64,000 bases of DNA, taken from positions 62,001-126,000 of the forward strand of contig NZ_JBFAKK010000005.1 of the NCBI RefSeq assembly GCF_040655735.1, written 5' to 3'. Source of the stretch: Phytomonospora sp040655735. GTDB lineage: Bacteria > Actinomycetota > Actinomycetes > Mycobacteriales > Micromonosporaceae. Made by a program: the position numbers and the translations under genes. Positions 1 to 9,499 of the stretch are shown in pieces. Positions within the stretch are counted from its first letter, which is position 1; every line of letters starts with the position of its first letter. Below the pieces are notes generated by a model. It was not told where the DNA came from, made no database searches, and saw only the letters and a list, made by a program, of their open reading frames with translations.

Positions 1-288
1 CTCATCTCCGAGTTGAACGCGACGACCGGCGCGACCTTCCTGATCGTCACGCACGACATCAACACCGCGCGCACGATCCCCGACCACATCGGGATGCTCT
101 ACCTGCGCAAGCTGATCGCCTTCGCGCCGCGCGAGGAGATCCTGGCCTCGAACGACCCGGTCCTGCGGCAGTTCCTCAACGCTCGCCGTGAGGGCCCGAT
201 CGGCATGGCCGAGGAGAAGGACGCCGCCGGCGACGCCGACGGGCTCGGCGTCGACGACTACCGAGGCGAGCACCGGGAGGGGCCGTGA
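1..288 (+). CDS. ABC transporter ATP-binding protein, Mkl/MlaF type (3' end only)
   Basis: The last 95 codons of an ABC ATPase; the gene begins before the window. The visible part contains the H-loop region LIVTHDI, followed by the helical C-terminal segment ending in an acidic tail. By family knowledge, Mkl/MlaF ATPases energise YrbE/MlaE permeases in Mce lipid importers. The stop overlaps the next start by 4 bp (GTGA), so the ATPase is translationally coupled to the permease genes. The Walker A and signature motifs lie outside the window, so the family call rests on this fragment and on the neighbours. Confidence 0.85.
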   Translation, partial: LISELNATTGATFLIVTHDINTARTIPDHIGMLYLRKLIAFAPREEILASNDPVLRQFLNARREGPIGMAEEKDAAGDADGLGVDDYRGEHREGP

Positions 289-1043
289 GGGTCTTTCGGG
301 CGACCGGTGAGTTCGTCGCGTTCTGCCTCGACACGCTTCGCGGGCTGTTCCGGCGGCCGTTCCAGTTCGCCGAGACGATCCAGCAGGCGTGGTTCCTGGT
401 CAGCGTGTCGATCCTGCCGACGGCGCTGGTCGCGATCCCCTTCGGTGCCGTCGTGGCGCTCCAGCTGGGTTCGCTGACCAAGCAGCTGGGCGCGCAGTCC
501 TTCGCGGGCGCGGCGAGCGTGATCGCGGTGGTCCGCGAGGCGGGGCCGATCGTGACGGCGCTGCTGATCGCGGGCGCCGGCGGGGCGGCGATGTGCGCCG
601 ACCTGGGCGCGCGCAAGATCCGCGAGGAGCTCGACGCGATGCGCGTGCTGGGCATCGACCCGATCCAGCGCCTCGTCGTGCCGCGGGTGCTGGCCGGCGC
701 GGTCGTGGCGGTCCTGCTCAACGGGGTGGTCTCGGCGGTCGGCATCGCCGGCGGTTACGTGTTCACGGTGATGCTCCAGGACGGCACGCCCGGCGCGTAC
801 CTGGCGAGTTTCGCCGCGCTGGGTCAGGTCGCCGACCTGGTGTCGGCGGAGCTGCGGGCGCTGGTCTTCGGGGTCCTGGCGGCGCTGATCGGCTGCTACC
901 TGGGCATGTCGGCCAAGGGCGGCCCGAAAGGCGTCGGGCAGGCGGTCAACACCTCGGTCGTGGTCAGTTTCATGCTGCTGTTCGCGGTGAACTTCGTGAT
1001 GGTCGCGATCTACTTCCAGATCGTTCCGCAGAAGGGATCGTGA
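285..1043 (+). CDS. YrbE/MlaE-family permease of Mce transporter (first copy)
   Basis: A 252-residue integral membrane permease, the normal length for YrbE proteins. Several hydrophobic segments are visible, and the middle of the protein has the family-typical stretch with EAGPIVTALLIAG and an acidic E-E-L-D-A-M-R-V-L-G-I-D-P cytoplasmic loop, the expected ATPase-coupling helix. It starts at GTG 285, overlapping the ATPase stop. With the next gene it should form the heterodimeric inner-membrane channel that moves lipids delivered by the Mce proteins. Confidence 0.93.
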   Translation: MRVFRATGEFVAFCLDTLRGLFRRPFQFAETIQQAWFLVSVSILPTALVAIPFGAVVALQLGSLTKQLGAQSFAGAASVIAVVREAGPIVTALLIAGAGGAAMCADLGARKIREELDAMRVLGIDPIQRLVVPRVLAGAVVAVLLNGVVSAVGIAGGYVFTVMLQDGTPGAYLASFAALGQVADLVSAELRALVFGVLAALIGCYLGMSAKGGPKGVGQAVNTSVVVSFMLLFAVNFVMVAIYFQIVPQKGS

Positions 1044-1837
1044 TGACCGTCCTCGACCTGCTGGGCAGGCAGCTGCTGTTCTACATCCGCGCCGGCGCGG
1101 CGACCCCCAGGACGCTGCGGCGCTACAAGCGCGAGGTCTTTCGCATCCTCGCCGAGATCAGCTTCGGCTCGGGCGGGCTGGCGCTGGTGGGCGGGACGGT
1201 CGGCGTGGTGGTCTTCCTGACCTTCTTCACCGGCACCGAGGTGGGTCTGCAGGGCTACCAGGCCCTCGACCAGATCGGGTCGAGCGCGTTCACCGGTTTC
1301 ATCTCGGCGTACTTCAACACCCGTGAGATCGCGCCGCTGGTCGCCGGGATCGCGTTGTCGGCGACGGTGGGCTGCGGCTTCACCGCGCAGCTGGGGGCGA
1401 TGCGCATCAACGAGGAGATCGACGCGCTGGAGGTCATGGGCCTGCCGTCGATGCCGTACCTGGTGACCACGCGCATGATCGCCGGCCTGCTGGCGACGGT
1501 CCCGCTGTACGTGATCGCGCTGCTGTCGTCGTACTTCGCGACCCGCTTCATCGCCACCTGGTACTTCGACCAGCCCACGGGCACCTACGACAACTACTTC
1601 AACCTCTTCCTGGTTCCCGGCGATCTGCTGTGGTCCTTCGGGAAGGTGCTGTTCTTCGCCGTTGTGGTCATCCTCGTGCACTGCTTTTATGGGTATCACG
1701 CCGAAGGCGGCCCGGCCGGCGTCGGCGTGGCGACCGGTCGCGCGGTGCGTACCTCGCTGGTGTCGATCAACGTCGTCAACCTGTTCCTCGGCCTCGCCGT
1801 GTGGGGCGCGACCACCACCGTGCGGATTGTGGGGTAG
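1043..1837 (+). CDS. YrbE/MlaE-family permease of Mce transporter (second copy)
   Basis: A 264-residue paralogue of the preceding permease. It keeps the same coupling segment (INEEIDALEVMGLPSMPYL) and similar hydrophobic segments. ATG 1043 is chosen because it shares one base with the upstream stop (TGATG), the usual coupling in mce operons; the reading frame stays open much further upstream only because of high GC. It pairs with the first permease to form the transporter core. Confidence 0.92.
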   Translation: MTVLDLLGRQLLFYIRAGAATPRTLRRYKREVFRILAEISFGSGGLALVGGTVGVVVFLTFFTGTEVGLQGYQALDQIGSSAFTGFISAYFNTREIAPLVAGIALSATVGCGFTAQLGAMRINEEIDALEVMGLPSMPYLVTTRMIAGLLATVPLYVIALLSSYFATRFIATWYFDQPTGTYDNYFNLFLVPGDLLWSFGKVLFFAVVVILVHCFYGYHAEGGPAGVGVATGRAVRTSLVSINVVNLFLGLAVWGATTTVRIVG

Positions 1838-1839
1838 CC

Positions 1840-3195
1840 ATGACCCTTCGCGTCAAGGAGCGCCTGACGGGGCTGGCGTTCGCCGTCATCCTCGTGGCGC
1901 TGCTGGGTGTGTGCGTCGCGGCCTATATGAAGGTCTTCACGCCGGTCACGTGGGTCTCGCTGGAGACCGACCACACCGGACTCCAGTTCAACGAGGGCGC
2001 CGACGTCAAGCTGCACGGTGTGCTGGTCGGCGAGGTCCGCACGATCGCCAGTCAGGGCGAGGGCGCGCGGCTGCGGCTGGCGCTCGATCCGGCGATGGCG
2101 CGCCAGATCCCCGGCGACGTGTCGGCGCGGCTGCTGCCCAAGACCCTGTTCGGGGAGAAGTACGTCGAGCTCGTGCCGGTCTCGGCCTCGGCGGCGGCGA
2201 TCGCGCCCGGGTCGGTCATCACGCAGGACCGCACCTCGACGGGCGTCGAGCTGGAGTCGGTGCTCAACAACGCGCTGCCGCTGCTGCGGGCGATCCCGCC
2301 GGACAAGCTCTCGGCGACGCTGTCGGCGATGGCCACCGCGCTCGAAGGCCGCGGCGAGCAGCTGGGCGCGACGATCGTGCGGCTCGGCGACTACGTCCGC
2401 GAGCTCAACGAGGAGATGCCGACGATCGAGGCCGACCTCGAACTTCTCGCGCAGGTCCTCGACAACTACCACGGCGCCCTGCCCGACCTCATGGGCGTGC
2501 TGCGCAACCTCACCGTCACCGCGAACACGATCACCGACCAGGAGTCGCAGCTCAAGGCCTTCCTGACCACCACCGCCGACTTCGCCGACGACACCCGCGT
2601 CTTCCTCGACCGCTACCAGGGGCGCCTCATCCAGTTCGGCGAGGTGACCCGCCCGGTCCTCGAACTCCTGGCGGCCTACGCGCCGGAATACCCGTGCCTG
2701 TTCGCCGGGCTGGTGAAGATCCAGCCGGCCATCGAGGACACCTTCGCCACCGGGCGCCTGCACATCACCCTGGAGATCGTCGCCAACAACGGCAAGTACG
2801 AGACGGGCCGCGACGAGCCGGAATGGAACGGCGGCACCGGCCCGGACTGCCGGGGCCTGCCGAACCCGAACGTGCCGGGCGCCGAGCACCCCATCGACAA
2901 CGGCTACGACTACGACGGCAGCCGCGTCAACCTCCCCATCGAGCTGCCCGGCCTCACCGACGCCGAGTCGACGGTGACGCCCCCGGCGGGCCTGCCGCTG
3001 ATCGAGCCGCCCGGCGAGGACAACCCGGCCGTGTTCGACCCGACGATGGGCTACTCCGGCACCGCCGAGGAGCAGGCCGTCATCGACCCGCTGGTGGCCG
3101 CCTTCACCGGCCAGAACGTCACCGACCTCAGCGACCTCGCCACTCTCCTGTGGGGTCCGCTGCTGAGGGGCACGACCGTCAACGCGACCAGCTGA
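1840..3195 (+). CDS. mceA: MCE-family protein MceA
   Basis: A 451-residue Mce protein: one N-terminal membrane helix (about residues 10-30), an MlaD/MCE domain (about 38-115, motif VKLHGVLVGEV), a long helical region and a Pro/Gly-rich C-terminus. By family knowledge six such proteins form a hexameric tunnel that passes lipids or sterols to the YrbE permeases. ATG 1840 lies 2 bp after the permease stop; the in-frame extension upstream overlaps the permease gene and is rejected. As first of six Mce genes it is named MceA by position. Confidence 0.93.
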   Translation: MTLRVKERLTGLAFAVILVALLGVCVAAYMKVFTPVTWVSLETDHTGLQFNEGADVKLHGVLVGEVRTIASQGEGARLRLALDPAMARQIPGDVSARLLPKTLFGEKYVELVPVSASAAAIAPGSVITQDRTSTGVELESVLNNALPLLRAIPPDKLSATLSAMATALEGRGEQLGATIVRLGDYVRELNEEMPTIEADLELLAQVLDNYHGALPDLMGVLRNLTVTANTITDQESQLKAFLTTTADFADDTRVFLDRYQGRLIQFGEVTRPVLELLAAYAPEYPCLFAGLVKIQPAIEDTFATGRLHITLEIVANNGKYETGRDEPEWNGGTGPDCRGLPNPNVPGAEHPIDNGYDYDGSRVNLPIELPGLTDAESTVTPPAGLPLIEPPGEDNPAVFDPTMGYSGTAEEQAVIDPLVAAFTGQNVTDLSDLATLLWGPLLRGTTVNATS

Positions 3196-3416
3196 CCCAC
3201 GACGAGACCGAAAGGAGGCAGGAGCATGCGGCACACCCCCGAGCGCCGGTCGCGGCACCCGGACCGAGCGTCACGGGCCCGCGAGCAGCCTCGACCCCCG
3301 GTTGTTACCGACTCGTAACTTCGAAACCCGTGACCTGCCCCACCCGGCTGTCGTTGAATCACGCATAAGCCGGGCGTGTCCCCCCTCAACCCCTCACACA
3401 CCCGGCGGGAGGAGCC
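3196..3416 (+). other. Gap inside the mce operon with a 30-codon micro-ORF
   Basis: All other mce genes here overlap or nearly touch, but 221 bp separate mceA from mceB. A very good ribosome-binding site (AAAGGAGG, 3211-3218) precedes ATG 3226, which opens only 30 codons and stops at TAA 3316-3318; the product would be Arg/Pro-rich. It may be a leader peptide, or the relic of an older mceB start. No recognised function. Confidence 0.4.
3304..3319. promoter_or_regulatory. Inverted repeat GTTAC-N6-GTAAC upstream of mceB
   Basis: Perfect 5-bp arms with a 6-bp spacer (GTTACCGACTCGTAAC), about 100 bp before the mceB start. Size and symmetry fit a dimeric repressor site such as those of TetR-type regulators, and would suggest an internal control point in the operon. 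No regulator gene lies beside it, so this is inference from symmetry only. Confidence 0.3.
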
Positions 3417-4454
3417 GTGCGAAGCAACCCCACCGGACGCGCAGCCGCCAAGTTCAGCGTGTTCGCCGTGGTCACCCTGCTCGCCCTTGCGTTGCTCACC
3501 GAGTCGCTCGGTGGCTTCGACCTACCGGGCGGTGTCTCCTACCGTGCCCAGTTCACCGACGTCACCGGCGTCCTGGCCGGAGACGACGTCCGCATCGCCG
3601 GCGTGAAGGTCGGCGAGGTCACCGAGGTCGCCCTCAAGCAGGACGAGACCACGACCTACGCCGAGGTCGCCTTCAACCTCGACTCGGCCACCCGGCGCCT
3701 GCCCAGCAGCGTCGAGGCGACCATCCGCTACCGCAACCTCGTCGGCCAGCGCTACATCGCCCTCGCCGAGGCGCCCGGACCGGCCACCAGCCTCGAACCC
3801 GGCGCGACGATCCCGCTCGCCCAGACCAACCCGGCCCTCGACCTGACCGCCCTGTTCAACGGCTTCCGCCCGCTGTTCTCGGCGCTCAATCCCGAAGAGG
3901 TCAACAAGGTCTCCTACGAGATCGTCCAGGTCCTCCAGGGCGAGGGCGGCACCCTCGCCAGCCTCCTGGAGCACACCGGCTCGCTCACCACGACCCTCGC
4001 CGACCGCGACGAGGTCATCGGCCGCGTCATCACCAACCTCAACTCCGTGCTGGCCACCGTCGCCGAACGCGACGAGGAGCTGTCCACGGCCATCGGCCGC
4101 CTCCAGGAGTTCGTCAGCGGCCTCGCCGACGACCGCGAGGTCCTCGGCGAGTCGATCGTGTCGATCGGCACCCTCGCCGACCAGACGCAGAGCCTGGTGT
4201 CGGACGCGCGTCCCGAACTCAAGGCCGACATCGGCGCCCTCGGCGAACTCGCCGCCAACCTCGGCTCCAACGGCGACGCGCTCGAAACGGCCCTCGAACG
4301 CCTCCCGGACACCTACGCCAACCTGACCCGCACCGGCTCCCACGGGTCGTGGTTCAACTTCTTCCTCTGCAACGCCGACGGCAGCATCACCCTCCCCGTC
4401 GTCGGCCCGGTCAACCCGGCGACGCTCAACTCGCCGAAGGCCAGGTGCCAGTGA
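3417..4454 (+). CDS. mceB: MCE-family protein MceB
   Basis: A 345-residue Mce protein with an N-terminal membrane helix (about 12-29), an MCE domain carrying VRIAGVKVGEV, and a long alpha-helical region that would build the tunnel. GTG 3417 is preceded by GGAGG at good spacing. It ends with a Cys-containing tail (ARCQ). The stop overlaps the mceC start by 4 bp. Length is normal, so the unusual gap upstream has not truncated the protein. Confidence 0.93.
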   Translation: MRSNPTGRAAAKFSVFAVVTLLALALLTESLGGFDLPGGVSYRAQFTDVTGVLAGDDVRIAGVKVGEVTEVALKQDETTTYAEVAFNLDSATRRLPSSVEATIRYRNLVGQRYIALAEAPGPATSLEPGATIPLAQTNPALDLTALFNGFRPLFSALNPEEVNKVSYEIVQVLQGEGGTLASLLEHTGSLTTTLADRDEVIGRVITNLNSVLATVAERDEELSTAIGRLQEFVSGLADDREVLGESIVSIGTLADQTQSLVSDARPELKADIGALGELAANLGSNGDALETALERLPDTYANLTRTGSHGSWFNFFLCNADGSITLPVVGPVNPATLNSPKARCQ

Positions 4455-5455
4455 AGTCCTTCAGTGAACGCAACCCCGTCCCGATGGGCGTCACCGCGAT
4501 CATCGTGCTGGTCGCGGCCGTCGTCGGCGCGTTCAGCATCAACGACATCAAGGGCTTCCTCGGCGGGCAGACCTACACCGCCCAGTTCCGCGACGCCGCC
4601 CAGCTCAACCCCGGCACCGAGGTCCGCGTCGCCGGCGTGAAGGTCGGCGAGGTCACCGACGTGTCCCTCACCGGTCTGGGCACCCCCGAACCGCACGTCC
4701 GCGTCGACTTCCGCATCGACGGCGACGTCCGACTCGGCGAGCAGACCGGCGCCACCGTGCAGCTCAAGACCCTCCTCGGGCAGCGATACGTCGCGCTCGC
4801 ACCGGCCGGAGGCGGCGAACTCGAACCCGGCGACACCATCCCGCTGGCCCGTACCGCCACACCCCTCGACGTCGTCGACGCCGTCAACGGCCTCGCCGAC
4901 ACCTTCGGCGAGATCGACACCGACGCCCTCGCGCTGGCCATGTCGACCCTCACCGACACCCTCGAAGAGACCCCCGAGGGCTTCAACGCCTCCATCGACG
5001 GCCTGTCGCGCCTGTCGCAGACCATCGCGTCCCGCGACGAGGAACTGCGCGGGCTCCTGGAGCACGCCGCGACCGTCACGAGCGCGCTGGCCGAACGCGA
5101 CGACGAGTTCGTCAAGCTCGTCGAGGACGGCAACCGCCTCCTCGAAGAGGTCCGCAACCGCAAGGACGCCATCCACGAACTCCTGGTCGCCACCTCGGCG
5201 CTGTCGGAGGAGCTCGAAGGGCTCGTCATCGACAACTCCGAACAGCTGCGGCCGGCGCTGGACAACCTCGACGTGGTCACCCAGCTGCTCCTGGCCAACA
5301 GCGAGAACCTGGAGGCCACCCTGACGAACATGGGCCCCTTCGTCACCGCCTTCTCCAACGTCCTGGGCAACGGCCGCTGGTTCGACTCCTACATCGACGG
5401 GCTTCTCCAGCCCTATGGCGTCGGCGAACCGCCCGCCCCGAAGGAAGGGGAGTAG
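4451..5455 (+). CDS. mceC: MCE-family protein MceC
   Basis: A 334-residue Mce subunit: membrane helix at about 12-30, MCE domain with VRVAGVKVGEV, then a helical region rich in Glu, Leu and Arg heptads. GTG 4451 overlaps the mceB stop (GTGA) and gives the expected length; the frame is open for more than 1 kb upstream, but that part lies on top of mceB and is not coding. Part of the hexameric lipid-transfer tunnel. Confidence 0.92.
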   Translation: MKSFSERNPVPMGVTAIIVLVAAVVGAFSINDIKGFLGGQTYTAQFRDAAQLNPGTEVRVAGVKVGEVTDVSLTGLGTPEPHVRVDFRIDGDVRLGEQTGATVQLKTLLGQRYVALAPAGGGELEPGDTIPLARTATPLDVVDAVNGLADTFGEIDTDALALAMSTLTDTLEETPEGFNASIDGLSRLSQTIASRDEELRGLLEHAATVTSALAERDDEFVKLVEDGNRLLEEVRNRKDAIHELLVATSALSEELEGLVIDNSEQLRPALDNLDVVTQLLLANSENLEATLTNMGPFVTAFSNVLGNGRWFDSYIDGLLQPYGVGEPPAPKEGE

Positions 5456-5457
5456 AC

Positions 5458-6576
5458 ATGCGAGCGGCTCTCCGCAAGTCCTCCCTGAGGAGTCGACCGG
5501 TCGTCTTCGCCGCCGTCGCCGTCCTGCTCATCGCCGGCTTCTTCGCCTGGCAGCGCCTGAGCTCCGACACCACCCGCGTCAGCGTCCACCTCAGCCGCGC
5601 CGTCGGACTCTTCCCCGGCTCCGAGGTCCGCATCCTCGGCGTGAAGGTCGGCGAGGTCGTCAAGGTCGAACCCGCCGGCACGCGCGTGCTCGTCGAGATG
5701 TCCTGGGACGCCGACTACCCCGTCCCCGCCGACGCCAGCGCCATCGTCGTCCCGCCCAGCCTGGTCGCCGACCGCTACATCCAGCTCGCCCCCGCCTACA
5801 CCGGCGGCGCGAAACTCGCCGACGGCGCCGAACTCGACCCGAACCGCGCGATCGTCCCCCTCGAACTCGACGAGGTCTACACCGCGCTCAACGAGTTCGC
5901 CACGGCCCTCGGGCCGCAGGGCGCCGCCGCCGACGGTGAACTCCAAGAACTCCTCGAAGCCGCGCGCGAGAACCTCGAAGGCAACGGCGTCGCCCTCGGC
6001 GACAGCCTCGACAACCTCGCCCAGGCCCTCTCGACGGTCTCCGACGGCCGCGGCGACCTCTTCGCCACCATCGAGAACCTCTCGACCTTCACCACCGCCC
6101 TCGCCCAGAGCGACGCCCAGGTCCGGCTGTTCAACGAGCAGCTCGCCGAGGTCGCCGGGAACCTCTCCGAGGAGCGCGACGAACTCGGCGACGCCCTCCA
6201 GAAGCTCGCCGGCGCGCTGGTCGTGGTCACCGGCTTCATCCAGGACAACAAGGAGAGCCTGGTGACCAACGTCGACGCGCTCGCCGAGCTCACCGGCGTC
6301 CTGGCCCGCCAGCAGGACGCCCTGATCACCGCCCTCGACTACGCACCGGTCGCGCTGTCGGACCTCCAGCTCGCCTACAACGCGCGCTCGGGCACCCTCG
6401 ACACCCGCGACAACCTCCTCGGCGCCAACGATCCCGCCGGGTTCGTGTGCAACCTCATCGCCGGGCTCCTCCCCGTCGACGAGGTCCCCATCGAGTGCGT
6501 CAACCTCGCCGCCGCGCTGGCCGAAGCGGGCGTCCAGCTCCCCGCCGACCTCGCCAAACTCGCCGGGGGGAACTGA
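5458..6576 (+). CDS. mceD: MCE-family protein MceD
   Basis: A 372-residue Mce subunit with a basic N-terminus, a membrane helix (about 14-31), the MCE domain (VRILGVKVGEV) and a long helical C-terminal part ending in a region with a few cysteines. ATG 5458 follows the mceC stop by 2 bp. It shares the last base of its stop with the next start (TGATG). Confidence 0.92.
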   Translation: MRAALRKSSLRSRPVVFAAVAVLLIAGFFAWQRLSSDTTRVSVHLSRAVGLFPGSEVRILGVKVGEVVKVEPAGTRVLVEMSWDADYPVPADASAIVVPPSLVADRYIQLAPAYTGGAKLADGAELDPNRAIVPLELDEVYTALNEFATALGPQGAAADGELQELLEAARENLEGNGVALGDSLDNLAQALSTVSDGRGDLFATIENLSTFTTALAQSDAQVRLFNEQLAEVAGNLSEERDELGDALQKLAGALVVVTGFIQDNKESLVTNVDALAELTGVLARQQDALITALDYAPVALSDLQLAYNARSGTLDTRDNLLGANDPAGFVCNLIAGLLPVDEVPIECVNLAAALAEAGVQLPADLAKLAGGN

Positions 6577-7682
6577 TGCGCACGCGACTGGCCGCCCTCC
6601 TGCTCCCCGCGGCTCTCGGGCTGACGGCCTGCTCCTCCATGCCCCTCCCCGGCGGGGAAGGCATGGGCGGCTACGCCGTCACCATCGAGTTCGCCGACGT
6701 CCTCGACCTCGTGCAGAACTCCTCGGTGAAGGTCAACGACGTCACCGTCGGCACCGTCGAGGACATCTCCGTCGACGGCTGGACCGCCGAGGTCACTGTC
6801 CGCGTCAACGACGACGTCGTCCTGCCGGCCAACAGCACCGCCGCGCTGCGCCAGACCAGCCTCCTCGGCGAGAAGTTCGTCGCGCTCAGCCCGCCCATCG
6901 ACGTCGCCCCCGCCGGCGAACTCACCGACGGCTCCACCATCCCCATCGAGCGCACCCGCCGCTCCGCCGAGGTCGAGGAGGTCCTCGGCGCGCTCGCGCT
7001 GACCCTCGGCGGCGGCGGACTCGAACAGCTGCGGACCATCAACACCGAACTCATCGACGCCCTCGAAGGCCGCGAGTCCGACATCAAGGACACCCTCGGG
7101 GAGCTCGACGCCTTCGTGACCGCCCTCGACGCCCAGCGCGAGCAGATCGTCGACGCCATCGAGGCCCTCGACGCGCTGGCCATCGACCTGGCGAAGCAGA
7201 AGGACGACATCGGCGCCGCCCTCGAAGCCCTCGGTCCGGGCGCCGAGGTCCTCGCCGGGCAGCAGGACAACCTCACCGCCGCACTCGAAGCGCTCAAGAA
7301 CCTCGGCGACGTCGGCACGCAGGTCATCGAGGCCAGCCGCGACGACACGCTCGGCTCGATCGAGGCGCTCCAGCCGATCCTCGAACAGCTCGTGGCCGCC
7401 GGCGACGACTTCCCCCAAGGCCTCGAACTGGCCCTGTCCTACCCCTTCCCGCACAACGTCTCCGACGCCGTCCAGGGCGACTTCGTCAACCTGCACATCA
7501 CCCTCGACCTCGACCTCGGCAGTGTCCTGGGCAACCTGTTCGGCGGCAAACCGGTCGACCCCGCCCCCGGCGAAGGGGACCCGAACGGCGAGGAGCCCGA
7601 CACGGCCGAACCCGGCCCGGGCGAGGCGAACCCCCTGATCGGCGGCCTCGCCGAACTGCTGCTGGGAGGACTGGCCGGATGA
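6576..7682 (+). CDS. mceE: MCE-family lipoprotein MceE
   Basis: A 368-residue protein with a lipoprotein signal peptide (lipobox LTAC, lipidated Cys19) in place of the uncleaved membrane helix of its siblings. This is the known hallmark of the fifth mce gene (LprK type). The MCE domain has the divergent motif VKVNDVTVGTV. The C-terminus is acidic and Pro/Gly-rich. ATG 6576 overlaps the mceD stop by one base; the longer in-frame reading lacks a signal peptide. Confidence 0.93.
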   Translation: MRTRLAALLLPAALGLTACSSMPLPGGEGMGGYAVTIEFADVLDLVQNSSVKVNDVTVGTVEDISVDGWTAEVTVRVNDDVVLPANSTAALRQTSLLGEKFVALSPPIDVAPAGELTDGSTIPIERTRRSAEVEEVLGALALTLGGGGLEQLRTINTELIDALEGRESDIKDTLGELDAFVTALDAQREQIVDAIEALDALAIDLAKQKDDIGAALEALGPGAEVLAGQQDNLTAALEALKNLGDVGTQVIEASRDDTLGSIEALQPILEQLVAAGDDFPQGLELALSYPFPHNVSDAVQGDFVNLHITLDLDLGSVLGNLFGGKPVDPAPGEGDPNGEEPDTAEPGPGEANPLIGGLAELLLGGLAG

Positions 7683-8959
7683 TCACCCGACGCGCACGGA
7701 TCCAGATCGCCCTGTTCGTCGTGCTGTCACTGGCCGGCGCGCTGTTCGTCGGCTTCAAGTACCTCGGCATCGGCGACGGCTCCTACCAGGTCTTCGTCGA
7801 CATGGACGAGACCGGCGGTGCCTACACCCACGGCTCGGTCACCTACCGGGGCGTGCAGATCGGCCGCGTCGGTGAGATCAGCCTGCGCCCCGGCGGCGCC
7901 CGCGTCCAGCTCGACATCGACCGCGGCGTGCAGGTCCCCAGCGACCTCAAGGTCGTCGTCGCCAACCGCTCGGCCGTCGGCGAGCAGTACGTCGACCTGC
8001 GCCCGGCCACCGACAGCGCCCCCTACCTGGAGCCCGGCGACACGATCGGCGCGGACCGCGTCACCACGCCCCTGGCCGTCGAGAGCCTGCTGACCAACCT
8101 CGACGCGCTCGTCGCCGCCGTCGACCCCGACGACCTCGGCGTCGTCATCGACGAGCTGGGCAAGGCCTTCGAAGGAAACGGCGACGCCCTCGCCACGATC
8201 CTCGACGCCACCGACGTGCTCCTCACCGACGCCACCACCTACCTCCCCGAGACCCTCGCCCTCCTGGAGGACGGCCGGACCGTCCTCGACACCCAGGCCG
8301 ACTCCGCCGAGGCCATCGACCAGTGGGCCAAGGGCCTGCGCGAGTTCACCGAGACCCTCAAGGACTCCGACGGCGACCTGCGCGCGATCCTCGCCGAAGC
8401 CCCCGCGACGACCACCGAGGTCAGCGGCCTCATCCGCGACCTCGACCCGCAACTGGGCGTCCTGCTCGGCAACATGATCAGCGTCAACGGCGTCGCCGTC
8501 CGCCGCCTCCCCGGCATCGAGAGCCTGCTCATCTCCTACCCCTCGGTCGTGTCGGGCTCCTTCACCGTCACCCCCGGGGACGGCACCGCGCACTTCGGCC
8601 TCGTCCTCAACTTCGACAACCCGCCGCCGTGCGTCTACAACAAGGGCGCCGGCCCGGTCACCTGCACCGGCGGTGAACTCGGCGACGGCTCGGCCGTGCG
8701 CGGCTGGCAGAACGCCCCCGGCCCCACCGGCGGCCCCATCCACCCCGCCCCGCTCCCCGGCGAGCCCGAACCCGACCCCGAGTCGGAGACACCGGCCCCC
8801 GTCTCACCCGGCACCACCGTCGCCGGATACGACCCCGCCACCGGACTCGTCGTCGACAACCTCGGCCTGCCGATCGCCTTCGGCGGCACCGGCGGGCAGT
8901 ACGCCCTCGCCGGCGACCAATCATGGCGCCAGCTCCTGCTGGCCGGCCTCGCGGCTTAA
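7679..8959 (+). CDS. mceF: MCE-family protein MceF
   Basis: A 426-residue last Mce subunit: membrane helix at about 9-27, MCE domain with VTYRGVQIGRV, helical region, then a Pro-rich segment with paired cysteines (PPPCVYNKGAGPVTCTGG) and a conserved-looking end. ATG 7679 overlaps the mceE stop (ATGA). Completes the A-F set, so the importer encoded here looks intact. Confidence 0.93.
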   Translation: MITRRARIQIALFVVLSLAGALFVGFKYLGIGDGSYQVFVDMDETGGAYTHGSVTYRGVQIGRVGEISLRPGGARVQLDIDRGVQVPSDLKVVVANRSAVGEQYVDLRPATDSAPYLEPGDTIGADRVTTPLAVESLLTNLDALVAAVDPDDLGVVIDELGKAFEGNGDALATILDATDVLLTDATTYLPETLALLEDGRTVLDTQADSAEAIDQWAKGLREFTETLKDSDGDLRAILAEAPATTTEVSGLIRDLDPQLGVLLGNMISVNGVAVRRLPGIESLLISYPSVVSGSFTVTPGDGTAHFGLVLNFDNPPPCVYNKGAGPVTCTGGELGDGSAVRGWQNAPGPTGGPIHPAPLPGEPEPDPESETPAPVSPGTTVAGYDPATGLVVDNLGLPIAFGGTGGQYALAGDQSWRQLLLAGLAA

Positions 8960-8974
8960 GGAGGCCCGAACCAC

Positions 8975-9499
8975 ATGGACAACCCCAGCGTCTTCGAACG
9001 CCGCCCGCTCTGGATCGGGCTCAACATCGTGCTCGCCCTCGTCGTCGCGGGCGCGCTCGCCCTCGGCGGCATCACCGGCTGGCGATTCCTCGACGCCAAC
9101 CGCGCCGACGACGCCCACACCGACGCCGTGTCCGCCGCCCGCCAACACGTCCGCAGCTTCATGACCACCGCCGCCGGGAGCGTCGACGCCGACCTCGACC
9201 GGATCGAGTCGGTCACCACCGGCACCTTCAACGAGGAATGGGCCAAGCAGAAGGCCGGCCTGCGCGAGACGATCGTGGCCAACCAGGCCACCTCCAGCGG
9301 GGAGATCCTCAGCGCAGCCGTCGTCTACGACAACCCCGACTTCCCCACCGACGGCGACTCCACCGGCGTCATCCTCGCCGCCGACGCGCGCGTCACCAAC
9401 GTCAACGCCCCCGACGGGCGCGTCGTCCACTACCGGGTCATCGTCGCCATGGACCTCGTCGACGGTGAGTGGCTTATCGGGAAGCTGGAGTTCGTCTGA
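8975..9499 (+). CDS. Mce-associated membrane protein (first)
   Basis: A 174-residue protein with one membrane helix (about 13-37) and a compact extracytoplasmic domain. This is the layout of Mce-associated (Mas) proteins, which by family knowledge stabilise Mce complexes. A strong AAGGAGG site at 8959-8965 precedes ATG 8975. The stop shares a base with the next gene. Confidence 0.8.
   Translation: MDNPSVFERRPLWIGLNIVLALVVAGALALGGITGWRFLDANRADDAHTDAVSAARQHVRSFMTTAAGSVDADLDRIESVTTGTFNEEWAKQKAGLRETIVANQATSSGEILSAAVVYDNPDFPTDGDSTGVILAADARVTNVNAPDGRVVHYRVIVAMDLVDGEWLIGKLEFV

Noticed and set aside
3302..4450. An in-frame extension of mceC to 717 residues
   Set aside because: It lies over mceB in another frame and is Arg/Pro-rich. 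GTG 4451 overlaps the mceB stop as expected.
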